64,000 bases of DNA from Plantago ovata (taxonomy: Eukaryota; Streptophyta; Magnoliopsida; Lamiales; Plantaginaceae), in contig CM051457.1 in assembly GCA_028274465.1 (NCBI GenBank), positions 55,712,425 to 55,776,424 of the forward strand, given 5' to 3'. Made by a program: the position numbers and the translations under genes. Of this stretch, positions 48,340 to 59,980 are shown piece after piece. A model generated the notes under the pieces. It had not been told where the DNA came from. It saw only the letters and a list, made by a program, of their open reading frames with translations, and did no database searches. Every line of letters starts with the position of its first letter. The first letter of the stretch is position 1.

Positions 48340-51300
48340 TTGCTCTTGATTATGCAGACTGCAGCCACGGAGACAAACGATGCAATCTGGCACTTTGATA
48401 GTGGTTGTGGAAAGCACATGACGGGCAACAAGAATAACCTTATAAACTATAGACGGTGGTCTAAAGGTCCAACAATAAGGTTTGCTGGTGGAGGCTCCGG
48501 ATCTACAAAAGGCTATGGTGATGTGAAGTTAGGATGCATAACCATTTCTGGAATTCTTTATGTCAAAAATCTTAAGTTTAACCTTTTCAGCATGAGTCAA
48601 TTTGCTGACAAAGGATACTTCATCAAAATTAAAAGTAATGAATGTAAACTTGTAGATTTTGAGACTAAAAAGGTTATAATGATTGCAAGAAGATCAGGAG
48701 GCTTGTACACCGTTGATTGGTCTTCAGCAAACGTTGAAAAATGCCTTGTCTCAGATCATGACTGCCTTGCTGAAAAAGCATGGTTACGGCATAAACGAAC
48801 AAGTCATCTAAACTTCAAGACGCTGAATAAGCTGTCTAAAAAGGCACTTGTAGTTGGATTACCTAAGGTTACTTTTAAGAAGGATGGTGTTTGCAATGCA
48901 TGTCAGCAAGGAAAGCAAACCAAATCTTCTTTCAAGAACAAGGCAGTACCGTCAACTACAAAACCTTTACAACTCTTGCACATGGACTTGTTTGAATCTT
49001 CTTCAACAAGCTATGCTGGTAAGAAGTATGGTCTAGTCGTGGTAGATGACTATTCAAGATTCACTTGGGTAGTATTCATCAAGCACAAATCTGAAACCAA
49101 GACTGAAATACCTAACTTGCTGAGTAAGCTCGAAGTCATGAAAAATGACAAGGTAAAAGTAATAAGGACAGACCATGGTACTGAGTTTGTAAACCAGTAC
49201 ATAACTGAATATTGTACCTTAAAAGGTATTCAACATCAGTTATCCTCAGTAAGAACACCACAGCAAAATGGTGTTGCTGAACGGAAGAATCGTACCCTGA
49301 AAGAAGCCGCAAGAACAATGCTTGCTGACACTGAAATAAGTGAGGCTTATTGGGTTGAAGCGATTAATACCGCCTGCTATACTCAAAACAGATGTTTGAT
49401 TACTAAGGAATACAACAAAACTCCTTATGAATTGTTTGTTGGAAGACCTCCTAACATCACTCATCTAAGAGTATTTGGTTGCAAGTGTTTCGTTCTTAAC
49501 AATTGTAGAGAATACCTTAGAACATTTCAACCAAAGGCAGACGAAGCGATATTTCTTGGCTACTCCTTCCATAGTAAAGCTTATAGAGTTTACAACAAAA
49601 GGGCACAAAAGATTGAAGAATCTGTGCATGTTTTATTCTACGAAAAGTCACAAGGTGTGCCTGCTGAAGAAGAAATATCAGAATGTATGAAAAAGCTAAT
49701 CATACATGAGCAAAGAACTGAATCTGATGTTAGGCAAATCAAGTCAATTGAACTAAATGATGATTCTGACAATGACTCTCCTCCCCCAAGTCATGACAAG
49801 ATAAAAATAGTTCACGACAAAGAATTTCCAGCAAAAGATGCGGTTGCTCCGGAAGTTGCTGAAATTACGCAATCTCCAGTGCCTGCTGATGAAATACCTC
49901 AATCCAGCAATGCTGAACAAGCAGTTGCTGACGAACAAATCTCAGCAGAGACACAAATTCCCAGTAGTACTGAACAAGTACATACTGAAGAGTCACATGC
50001 TGATGAGCAAACATATCCTGATCCAACAAACAGGAAACCTGTTAATAAATGGATTAGAGATCATCCCTCTACGGATATGATTGGTGATATTAATAAACGC
50101 CAAGTGACTAGATCCAAAGCTACTCAAGGACTTGCTGAAGAAGCAACTGTCATAGAAGTAGAATCTTTATTCTCTTGCTTTGTTTCAGAAATTGAACCTA
50201 AAACCATAGAAGAAGCTTTAAAGCATTCTGAATGGATAAAGGCAAGCAAGAAGAATTGGATCAATTTGAAAGGAACAAAGTCTGGAAACTTGTGCCACTT
50301 GCTGAAGATAAGAAAGCTATTGGTACAAAGTGGGTGTTCGGAAACAAGCTGAGCGAGTCTGGTGAAGTAACAAGAAATAAAGCACGCTTAGTTGCTCAAG
50401 GTTACTGTCAAACTGAACGATTGGACTATGATGAGTCTTACGCTCCAGTTGCAAGATTGGATGCAATTAGGCTTTTCTTGGCCTTTGCTGCTCACAATGA
50501 CTTCATTGTTTACCAAATGGATGTTAAAAGTGCATTCTTAAATGGTGAACTTGCTGAAGAAGTCTACCTAGAACAACCCCCTGGCTTTGAACTTCCCTCA
50601 GAAACCAAGATGGTATATAAGCTTCAGAAAGCTGTATATGGTCTAAAGCAAGCACCAAGAGCATGGTATGATACCTTGGCTAAGTTCTTGCTGGAAAATG
50701 GTTTCAAGAAAGGTGAAGTTGACAAAACATTATTTACCATGAACCATGATGGTAAAATAATCTTAGTTCAAATTTATGTGGATGACATAATTTTTGGATC
50801 TAAGGACAAGCAACTTTGTGATGATTTTGCCAAACTCATGACAAATAAGTTTGAAATGAGTATGTTGGAAAAATTGAATTTATTTCCTAGGATTGCAAGT
50901 CAAGCAACTCAAGGATGGAATATTCATAAATCAAGCAAAGTATGCGAAAGAAATGCTCATAAAGTTTAGGAGGATGAAAAACCTGAAAAGATCCCTATGA
51001 GTGTTGGTACCAAATTGGGCTATACTAAAGAGGACAAATGTGTTGAAGAACACAAGTATAGGAAGCTCATTGGTTCCTTGTTGTATCTAACAGCAAGTAG
51101 ACCTGACATTCAATATGCTGTTTGTGTGTGTGCAAGATTCCAATCTGATCCAAGAGAATCACACTACAAAAAGGCAATCAAGATACCGAAATATGTTAAA
51201 GGTACAGTCAATGTTGGATTATGGTATCCTAAAGATTCTGGACTTGAATTGGTTGGCTACTCTGATGCTGATCATGGTGGATCAACTCTTGATAGAAAAA

Positions 51301-51719
51301 GTACCTCTGGAACTTGTCAGTTTTTGGGTACTAGATTAATATCATGGTTCAGCAAGAAGCAAACTTGTGTCGCCAATTCATCTACTGAATCTGAATACAT
51401 TGCAGCTGGTTGTTGCACAGCTCAAATCCTATGGATTCAGCAACAATTAAGAGATTATGGTATTTCTGCAAAGAAAACACCAATCTTTTGTGATAATACA
51501 AGTGCTATTGCAATTACGCAAAATCCTAAGTTTCACTCTAGGACCAAGCACATTGATATTAGACATCATTTCATTAGAGATCATGTGGAAAAAGGTGATA
51601 TTGAGGTTGTGAAAGTAGGCACTGAAGATCAGCTTGAAGACATCTTCACCAAGCCCCTACCGGATAATAGGTTCGCAATGCTAAGGTATAACCTTGGATT
51701 GATTGAACTACCTCAATAA
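48340..51719 (+). pseudogene. Element B pol region (fossil)
   Basis: The order is protease (WHFDSGCGKHMTGN near 48.39 kb), gag-pre-integrase (LRHKRTSHLNFKTLNKL and CNACQQGKQTK, 48.78-48.93 kb), and integrase core (LHMDLFESSSTS, VVVDDYSRFTWVVF, RTDHGTEF, NGVAERKNRTLKEAARTML: the D, D and E residues are visible). The integrase end (YELFVGRPPNITHLRVFGCKCF) and an acidic linker come next, then RT ([48 protein letters not shown] near 50.78 kb) and RNase H (GYSDADHGGS, STESEYIAAGC, DIFTKPLPDNRFAMLRYNLGLIELPQ). This is the copia order and Sirevirus-like throughout. It is broken at a few places. Confidence 0.88.
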
Positions 51720-51738
51720 AGGATACACTTGGCAGAAT

Positions 51739-52095
51739 GCTAAAACAGGTATTCAGCAAGCCAAAGTATTCCTGTCTAAAAGACAAAGTCACTGGTTTCT
51801 TCTAAGAAATGATGAATCACTACATGATTGCTGAAACAGGCATTCAGCAAGTAATTCCTTCAAAACGGGTATTTGTTAGGAAACTTCACCACTTGTTGAG
51901 ACAGGCACTCAGTAAGAGAAAGAACTTAAAGATTTCTGAGACGGGTACTCAGACAATCAAAAGATACTGAAATAGGTATTCAAGTATCAAAAGAATTTTC
52001 TGAGACGGGAACTCAAAAAAAGAGCATAGCTCATCTCTCAGAGTTTACCAAAGGATGTCTCAAGTGCAAAAGAATTTACTGATACGGGAAATCAG
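51739..52095 (+). repeat. Hairpin series with shared 7-base loop, element B spacer
   Basis: There are eight hairpins. Two of the best have stems TTGCTGAA/TTCAGCAA (51828-51850, loop ACAGGCA) and TCTGAG/CTCAGA (51935-51953, loop ACGGGTA). Others are at 51739-51757, 51861-51875 (CAAA/TTTG, loop ACGGGTA), 51896-51911, 51963-51988 (GATACTGAA stem, loop ATAGGTA), 51996-52019 (loop ACGGGAA) and 52079-52095 (CTGAT/ATCAG, loop ACGGGAA). Spacing is irregular, about 30-90 bases. Loops fit AYRGGNA. Confidence 0.8.
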
Positions 52096-52136
52096 GAATA
52101 TCTTTTAAACTTAAAGAAAATATGAGATATCTAAGT

Positions 52137-52147
52137 AAGGGGGAACT
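52137..52147 (+). other. Internal polypurine-tract-like site, element B spacer
   Basis: TAAGGGGGAAC lies after the hairpin series, the same place and core as in A and C. Confidence 0.5.
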
Positions 52148-52244
52148 TTCAGCAAGTATCTAGATTGTTAATTCAAACTCGCTGAAAAGATTCTTGTCTA
52201 TTTCAGCAAGCAATCTATCCCTTATTACTCGGTAAAATCAATTT

Positions 52245-52627
52245 GTGACGTTAAGCTGGCACAGATAAACTCGCAATAATCATGACATGAAATTCAATCG
52301 TGGCCATTGATTAAAAGGAGTTACTATTCTAACGGCTAACAAAACAAAGAGAGAGAGTGCTCTGACGGTTTTAGTTAGTGGTCCACTACGCATTCAATGC
52401 AAAGGCTCCACTGACTCCAGTGTTTCTCTGTTTTACCCTTGCTGAGAGCTCAAATCGATTGAGTTTCTCACACACCAGAGACACTATATAAAGAAGGAGT
52501 TAGAGAAATGACAAAATTCTTTAACTCACATTTCCTTTCTCTGCAAATTCTAGCCTGAATCTACTGTACCTCCGGTCAAAAAGCAAGCTATCTCTTTTCG
52601 TACAATCTTTCTTGCTCTATATAAGAA
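52245..52627 (+). promoter_or_regulatory. Promoter-like block before ORF3, element B
   Basis: GTGACGTTAAG near 52245, CTGACGG near 52361, a TAGTGGTCCACTA palindrome near 52375, TATATAAA at 52485-52492 and a pyrimidine-rich leader lead to the ATG at 52628. The TATA-to-ATG distance is about 135 bp, close to the 132 bp in A and 147 bp in C. Confidence 0.55.
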
Positions 52628-55484
52628 ATGGCTCCGAAGAGACAGTTATCTAAGTCCTCAAAATCGTCAAAGGTTGATAGTGCTGTAAGACGCACTGCTC
52701 CGGTGACTACTCTGGCCCCAGACACAACGAAAGTTGTGTTGAAAAATGACCGAATCACTGTAAAACCTATGCCTCCGTCATATCTTGACACTGCAAAGTG
52801 TGAGATGTTGATGCAATGGGGAGGGTTTGCAAAAGAAAAGTACATTAGGTACTTTTATGAACAAGAACTTGATGACCAAAATGAAGAGGCGCTTGAGTTC
52901 ATCAAGCAGCAAGGCCTCAGGAACTTTATCTCTGCTCGCACTAAGCAAGTGAGCATGATTGATACAATGGAATTCTACAACAATGCAGAAATCCAGTCCC
53001 TTACAGACAGTAATGGAATCACTGAAAAAGTGATCCTTACTTATGTTCAGAACACGCAAATCGTCCTGAAATGGACTGATTTAGCGGAGATTTTTCAGAT
53101 TCCAACAACTGGAACTGAAGATGACATCACCGCTTCTGACGAAGAAATTGAAGCATTCTACAGTGGATTCTAAGGACAAGAAAGATGACGATGATGACAA
53201 TCAAGGTCCAAGTCCTCGTGCTGGTGGATTGAAGTTAACAGTTGCTGAAAATATTCAATCTGAAAATCAGCAAGCTGAACAACAACAATCTCAGCAAGAA
53301 TCTCAACCTCCTCCTGCTGATGCTGAAAATCAAGCACCTGTGCAAGGTGCTGATACTGAAGAAGAATACGCCAGAAAAAGGGCTGCCTTGAAAAATGGCA
53401 AAAGTCCAGTTTCTGATGCCAAGGTTACTGAAGAAAACCTTGAAGATGAGGATGAAGAAGATGAAGATTACGAACGAGCTCTACAAAACAGTCTCGTAAT
53501 CCATGCAAGGCATACGCAGGATCTAGAAATTGGTGAATCTTCAAGACCAAAATCAAAGGAAGTTCCATCCCTTCCACTTACTACTGGCGAAACTCCAGTT
53601 ATTGAGTCTCAAACGTTGCCTTCAGCAACTACTCAATTAAAACTAACTACTAGCGAAACTCTAGTAATTGAGCCACAAACTCAATTGAAACAACTATCTA
53701 CTTGTGAAACTCCAGTCGTTGAGTCTGAAGCGTTGCCATCAGCAACCACTCAACAAAAAGGAAGTGAAGCTACTGACAAAGGCTCAAAAGTTGCTCAACT
53801 TGATGAATCTGAGGATGATGATGACTTGGCAGAACATGACGATGAACAATCAAAGCAAGACCCAAAAGTCGTTCAAATTCCTCCTCCTAATTACCTCACT
53901 TATGAAGGAGATTCATTAAGAGCCGAGCTGCTTTTACAAGATGATCAGTTTGCTACTGAACTTAAGGCTCACTCCTTGACCCCACATTTAGTGCCGTTCC
54001 CAAGAGTTGATGAGTTTACTCCCAGAATTCTAGCACTAAAGCAAATCCATGATGCCTGCAAAGCTGAAGATGAGGAATTGCTTGCTGAGAGCCCACTTGA
54101 CATTGGAAAAATATTGGCTACAGTGTTGAGACGCACTACAACTTTGACAATAGCTCAGAAAGACATCAGTCTTTATCACAAGAGCTATGAAGAAGATGTA
54201 AGTCAAGCGCTCAAGCTTGCAAAGAATGCTCTCGTCAAGGCTCAGAATATTATGGATGAGAAGGCCGCGACAGAAAAAAGACATGAAGAGAACATGATGA
54301 ATATTCAAAAAGAGTTGTCAACAATGAACTCTGACCAACAGGCAATCATCATGAAGTATAACAGTCTCAACACTCTTGCTGAAAATTGCAATGAGTTTTA
54401 TTCTCTGCACATCACTCCGATGTTGCAATCCATGTCTAAGGGGGAAAAGAGGAATACCAGAAAAAGCAATTAAACCCCTCCTACTCCTGCTGCTGATGTG
54501 CCTTTGCCCATAGAACCGCTTGCTAAAAAAGAGCAAAGTTCTAAAAGGCAAGCAGAATCTGAGTTAAATTCAGCAAGTACCAAAAAGAGAAAAACCGCTG
54601 CTGAAACTCAAGATTTCTGTCACACTGAAAGTCATCACCATCTGAATGAAGATGATGAAGAAGATGATGACAATCAAACAATAGCTCAAGCCATAAGAGC
54701 TAGACCCTTAACAGCCGTAACTCCGTCTGGCCATTCAAAGCATTTTTCGTCTGACTCTTCAGCAAGAGATCAAGACAATGCTAAAACAAGAAGAAGAAGG
54801 CAAAGACAGGAAGAGAAAAGGCTGTCTAGCATTGCTATTGGCTCCGGCATTGAATATACTAATCAGAATGTAATCAGAAACATTCATGGTTGCTGGATCT
54901 TAAAGCTGGAAGACTTGCTGGTAAATGAGTTCTTATCTACAGCCATATTGAATCAAATGTTCAAATGGATTGAACTCAAGGTTCAAAGAAATCAAAGGGA
55001 AGAATCCCTTCCAAGAAATGTTGCTGGGAAATGGTTGAATCTAGAGGTCTATGTAAGAAGAGTTGCCATTGGTAAGACATACAAACAGGAACCAAATCTG
55101 ATCAAACCACCTGGCATTGCTTACTACTCAGACCCGGTAACAAAGAAACCTAAGAAGAAACTTGGATTGATTCCTTATGAGTACTTCTATCTCACTGCTA
55201 AGGATCAAGAAGAAGATCTTCTCTGGCTAAGAAAGATTCATCCGAAAAACATTTCAGATACACAGCTTCTCCATGCCAGCAATTGGGGCATGCATTTGTG
55301 GGTAATTAGTTACATGGAAATGAATGCTGAAAAGCAACATCATACTGCCTGCATAAACGCAAGAATTCTTCAACTACAAGTCCGTAGGCTTCTGGAAAAC
55401 TACGAAAAGGATTGTGTTGAATTCACTGCACTTGCTGAGAAGAGTGTAAGAGAGATTTTGAGAAAATCCTCTGAAAGAGCTTAA
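52628..55484 (+). pseudogene. Element B third gene (ORF3), fossil
   Basis: It starts MAPKRQLSKSSKSSKVDSA, a basic serine/lysine-rich leader. The N-terminal domain (YLDTAKCEMLMQWGGF, KYIRYFYEQEL, MEFYNNAEIQSL, LKWTDLAEIFQI) resembles the putative plant transposon protein domain. An acidic middle, a predicted helical region (RHEENMMNIQKELSTMNSDQ, near 54.3 kb) and basic clusters (KKRK, RRRRQRQEEKR) follow. The conserved C-terminal block has GCWILKLEDLL, WLNLEVYVRR, KKKLGLIPYEYFYLTAKDQEEDLLWLRKIH and HASNWGMHLWV. I see no signal peptide or membrane helix, so an envelope role is not supported. It is shorter than the A copy and broken. Confidence 0.78.
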
Positions 55485-55735
55485 GTCCCTGCAATAGTTT
55501 TTGTTAAAGTTTTTGTTTGCTGATTCTGTTTTTGTTATCTATGCTTTCTCATGTAAACATCTGAATGATAACTATCAGCAATGAATTCTTTTGACTCTTA
55601 TTGGTTTTTGATTATGCAATCTACTTATGCTTACTGTTTAATTATTCAAGTATGCTTGCATTAATCAACTGATTTATTCAACATCAGAAACCTCTAAAAG
55701 GGTAACAATTAATTTAGCCATGGATTGCTAACATC
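55485..55735 (+). other. 3' noncoding region of element B
   Basis: This is a conserved AT-rich stretch between ORF3 and the polypurine tract, matching 11824-12071. No gene is seen. Confidence 0.7.
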
Positions 55736-55750
55736 AAAAAGGGGGAAATT
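55736..55750 (+). other. Polypurine tract of element B
   Basis: AAAAAGGGGGAAATT lies directly before the 3' LTR at 55751. Confidence 0.9.
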
Positions 55751-57500
55751 TGTTAGGAAACTTGTAATTTTTGATGAGCAAATTAACCATGCTAAATTAA
55801 GGAAAGTCCAGTAACTAGTACACTTAAGGTCCATAGGAATTTAGAATTTTAAGGACATTGTAAAAGAGGAACGTTTGTTGATGACATAGTTAGGTGCTAG
55901 ATAAGTTATTTCTTTTGTGTATGATGTATTTTATTTTCTGAAAAAAAAATAACTTATTGACACTTTAGTGTATGATGTATTTTATTTTCTGAAAAGAAAA
56001 TAACTTATTGACACTTTAGCGTATGATGTATTTTATTTTCTGAAAAGAAAATAACTTATTGATGCTTAGCTTATGATGTATCTTATTTTCTGAAAAGAAA
56101 ATAACCTATCGAAGCATTTGCTAAAGATATACTTTGTTTATTACAAACAATTTATTGAAGCAAATAGAAACCGCTCAGAATCTTGAAGACTTTTGAAGAT
56201 CTGAAGACTTGAAGATTTGAAGATCTGAAGACTAGAAGATTGCTGAAGACTGGTATCTACAAAGGCACGTGTTGTTCAGAAAGTGGAATATTCAGCAACA
56301 GTATTGCATAAGTGAAAATCTGAAAGACAGAGTAGGTTGTGCTTGCTGAAACTGAGACTGACCACTTGCTGACAAACATATGTGACCTCTTGCTGAATGT
56401 ACGTGAATTGGCGCTCCAATGTTACTGTTTGAATTCTATTCAAATGTGCATTTAATGCAAAGCTTACACACGAAAGACATGAATACTAGAAGACAAACAA
56501 AGTCGCTGCTGAAAGTACAAAAGCAAGATAGTGACATGTTAAGGAACAAAAGCCTTAGGATTTGAAATTCAAACGGCTCCTTACTTGCACTATAAATAGA
56601 GGTCATCCGGCAAAGAGTTGAAGTGTGTCAACAACGTGATGAAACTCTCACTTGTGCTTTAAAACTCACAAACCTTCAAACACTCTTACTGCCATTGATC
56701 CGTTCCAAGACTTAAAGCTTGAAAAAGCTACTTGTGAAGAAGTAGGACAAACTCAGCTAAGAAATTAGTTAAGTGTTCTTTCTTTCGAACAAGAACGAGT
56801 CTTGACACCAGAAACAATCAAACTTGTTTACTGCAAAGTATTCCAAGTTGTGTTTCTTAGATTACTTGTTGTAACTGAATAAGTTATAATTAAGTTATCT
56901 CACCTCAAAACTCTCTAACTGAAAATACACCCTTTCAGGCGTGATATTCAGGGGGAACTTAATCGAGCATAGTTTTGCTGATTAAAAGTACCAAGTTTGG
57001 TGGAGAACAAGGTTGAGTTCTCTAGTTTAGGTTGGAGACGAAGCAAGTGTGCTTTGGTTTCTGTTGAATTGCTTTAGATAGGACATTGTAAGGAACCTCA
57101 ATCATATCTTAGTGGATTCAGTCCTAGAAAGGACGAAGTGGATTAGTTGAGAGATTACGCCACTCTCAGATACCACTATAAAAGTGTTTGTGTGATTTAC
57201 TTACTGTATTTAGCTTTCAGCAAATTATATCTGTCTGTACACAGTCACTCACTTCACTTGCTGAAACCTTTACTTGAGAAAGAGCACTTATTGTTTCAAA
57301 GACTTCCGCTCTCTGATTTTAAGTATCAGCAAACCAAGCTACTATAAAGTAACTTACGCTTGCTGAGAAAGTTAAGTATCAGCAAACTCATTACTGAAAA
57401 GTAATAAGTACTTGATGAGAAAGTTTTAAACGACGAAAGTTTGAAAAGACTATTCACCCCCCCCCCTCTAGTCTTTTCTTGTTGTTTAAAGGGACCAACA
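55751..57500 (+). repeat. 3' LTR of element B
   Basis: It is 1750 bp, the partner of 44080-45829, with the same tandem units, TATA box (56591-56598) and paired hairpins (57328-57420). It is followed by GAAAG. Confidence 0.95.
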
Positions 57501-58350
57501 GAAAGGAACAACTGCAAATGTTGCGGAGACTGCTGCTGACAAAATGTCCAGGAAAGCAACAGCTGCAAATGGTTTTGAGACTGCTGCTGATACTGCTCCG
57601 ATTGCTGACACTTATGCACCCAGCAAAAGATCTAAGAAAAAGAGGAAAGTTGATGACGATACTCAGACTGCAGCCTCATCAGCTGATCCTGTTCCTGAGA
57701 AGGCCAGGACAAAGACCACCTTCCCAAGGAAGAAAACAACGGCAAGAAAATCCGTGCCGGTCGTCCATGTTATTCAGGACGATGATACACTAGTGGTTGC
57801 TGAGAAGCAAACCACTATAGTAGATGTTGCCGAAGTGCTTGCAGAAGCCTCCGCAAATCCAATGAACTTGGATCCATCTACTGAAGCAAGACCACAAGCT
57901 AGTGGAAATGAAAATCCTGCCATAGAAAGAATAGAAGATGTCTACATTGTAGATAATCTTGATGATACAACTCTTGAACCAGGAAGTGACATCGGTGCAG
58001 ACCTCAGAAAGGCTGCGCTTGCTGAGAATGTTGCCAGCAAAGCAACAGAAGAACAAGAGACAGTTGCTGAAACAGAAACTAGTCAAGACCAACAAGTTGA
58101 TGAAGCTGCAACTACTGTAGAACCAGTTGCTGAAACTGCAACGTTTCAAGTCCAAGAGTTTGCTGAAACTCAACAAGAAACATCATTCGACGACGCATCT
58201 CATGATGCTGAGAATGTTAGACCAAGTTCACAATTAACATCTATTGACAAAGTCCAACTGGTGCTAACTGACCTAAACCAACAAATGGATATGGAGATTG
58301 ATGACAACTCCAACAAGTCAGTGGACCTATTCATGACTACTAGTGAACTT
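57501..58350 (+). pseudogene. Element C ORF3, third piece (fossil)
   Basis: This continues C's ORF3 after copy B. It has the basic stretch KRSKKKRKVDDDTQTAASS, a lysine/arginine-rich cluster, VPVVHVIQDDD, the conserved VYIVDNLDD segment and the acidic VAETE-type repeats that correspond to 3900-4600 and 7740-8460 in A. It stops at 58350, where gypsy element G is inserted; the five bases AACTT (58346-58350) should reappear beyond the window. It is broken overall. Confidence 0.8.
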
Positions 58351-59753
58351 TGATGAACGAGATTGTCAGACTCGAACAATCAAATGAATTTGTTTTAGCC
58401 AAAGGGAAACTCACAACTACACAAAACACGTAGTGCAGAGGTAAGATGACCTCGAGTGTCAATCTCTAGGGACTTAACTAGCTTTAACTACAATAACTAT
58501 TATATAATTTAGTAAACAAACTTAACTTAACTTACTTAACAATATGCGACGAGAGTTGGTGATATTAATGCTCATTCTAAGCATCGGGTTCTAATTATGC
58601 ATGAAAGTGCAACACGTACTGCTTTACAAATAATTCGAACTGATCTTGCTGTGTGAATTGGTTTCACCATATCAGACAACTCTCCATTTGGAGAGGATAC
58701 TGTCGCAAGGTTTCCACCCAAACGCTCGATCAGAACAAATACCAAAAGACAGGTTTTGACATGTATTTTGAAAGCCTCTTATCTATACTAATACTTGGCT
58801 AAGGTTGTCAGGCTTAGTGAAAGCAGTACTTGATAATTGTAAATATTGAAAGTGATGATCTTGAATTGTCCTAGTGTTTCTAACACTTTTTTACGAAGAT
58901 AGATGGCTTAGTCGGATCAACGATTCATATATCACGAATCTACAAGCGAAAGACTCAGAAACTCAATCATGCACAATATGAACCCTCGCTATGAATTTAC
59001 ATACTATCACCATCTAGATATTTAGCTACTCATAGCAATAACATAATCAACAATAACAATCATAGGTGAAAACATAGTAGAATCAATAAATAGAGTACGA
59101 AAAATAGTGAGATACAAAGTTACCACCGAGGGTTGTCAATCTCCGGTGAATTGCTAAACTCACAAGTTTCTAGCAAGGTGAGATCACAAGATGTCCAAAT
59201 CTCTACCTTGATGCTTTAAATTGCTATGGAAAAGTAAATCTAAGTCAAAGAAAACCCAGAAGAAGTTCTAGGGTTTATGTCTGCAAAAGACTGAATGAAT
59301 AGATGAAAATTCGACTTTTATATAAAATAAATCATGGGCTTCCGGAAAGGCACTAGGCTGACGGCCTGGCACCAAGCAGGGCGCCTGGCACCAGGCTGAC
59401 CGCCTGGTGCGCCAGGCGGTGCGCCTGGCACGGGCAGAGAGTTGTCCGTGTTTTTCTTCTCCAAGTCTTCAACGTTTGGTCTTTTGGCACGACTTTGAGC
59501 TCCGAACTTGGTCTTTTGGCCTGGAAACACGTCCCGGTACTCCTTGACACACCAAGGGTGATCTCGTTGCACCAAAACTTCAATGTTTCGCCATAATTTA
59601 CATCCAAAAGTGCGATTTTCACCTAAAACCTGAAAATAACAAAAGAAATGGAAACGTGACACTATTCTAACAAAATGCACTAAAAATGCATGCAAGAGGA
59701 TAGCTAAATAGGTGAAAAAGAACCAAATGAAAGTGTAAAAAACACTGTCATCA
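58351..59753 (-). repeat. 3' LTR of element G
   Basis: It is 1403 bp. On plus it starts TGATGAACGAGATTGTC and ends CACTGTCATCA. It is related to LTRs E, F and H and has a GC-rich patch (GGCGCCTGGCACCAGG and relatives) near 59340-59440. Confidence 0.9.
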
Positions 59754-59909
59754 AACTCCCCAAACCTGTAACGACCCGGCCCACTAACGGGCCGAGACCC
59801 AGCCCAACGGGCCGGCAAGGTTACTCATGGGCGCTCTCCGGGGTGATATGCTGGCCCCACAGACCAACACGGGTTCTAATCCGTGCACTTTGTCCTCACT
59901 CGTGCGCGC

Positions 59910-59980
59910 ACCGGGAACTTCCCAGTGGGTCACCCATCCTAGAATTGCTCCAGAGCAAGCACGCTTAACTCTGAAGTTCT
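59910..59980 (-). promoter_or_regulatory. 5S rRNA-like Pol III promoter in the left Cassandra LTR
   Basis: On the minus strand, AGTTAAGCGTGCTTG (59956-59970) matches the 5S A-box region. GATGGGTGACCCACTGGGAAG (within 59918-59938) matches the intermediate and C-box region. This is not a 5S gene, because the rest of the 120-base rRNA is absent. Confidence 0.88.

Larger units (their letters stand above)
44080..57500 (+). mobile_element. Sirevirus-type Ty1/copia element B, both LTRs present
   Basis: This is the most complete element here, 13.4 kb, flanked by GAAAG (44075-44079 and 57501-57505). The two LTRs are 1750 bp each (44080-45829 and 55751-57500) and differ at about 30 positions by eye, near 2%, suggesting under one million years. 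Between them are an initiator methionine tRNA primer site, gag, pol, hairpin spacer, promoter-like block, ORF3 and a polypurine tract. It sits inside ORF3 of the related copy C. It looks structurally whole at its ends, but its genes are broken at roughly half a dozen places, and ORF3 is shorter than in A. Confidence 0.92.
23445..58350 (+). mobile_element. Older Sirevirus-type element C, host of the other insertions
   Basis: This is the lowest visible layer of the nest. The pieces are the end of the 5' LTR (23445-24413), primer-binding site, gag (24526-26522 and 28057 to about 28450, around solo LTR H), pol (about 28490-31872), spacer, and ORF3 in three pieces: 32869-33276, 43521-44079 and 57501-58350. 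These are separated by E and B and end at G. The pieces are collinear with copy B, which is how the nest is read. The left part of its 5' LTR and its 3' end lie outside the window. It is broken, with clearly more interruptions than A, B or D, as expected for the oldest copy. Confidence 0.85.

Noticed and set aside
59910-59980. Possible 5S rRNA gene on the minus strand
   Set aside because: Only the internal promoter part matches 5S rRNA. It lies in both 304-bp LTRs of a Cassandra element, so it is an LTR promoter, not an rRNA gene.
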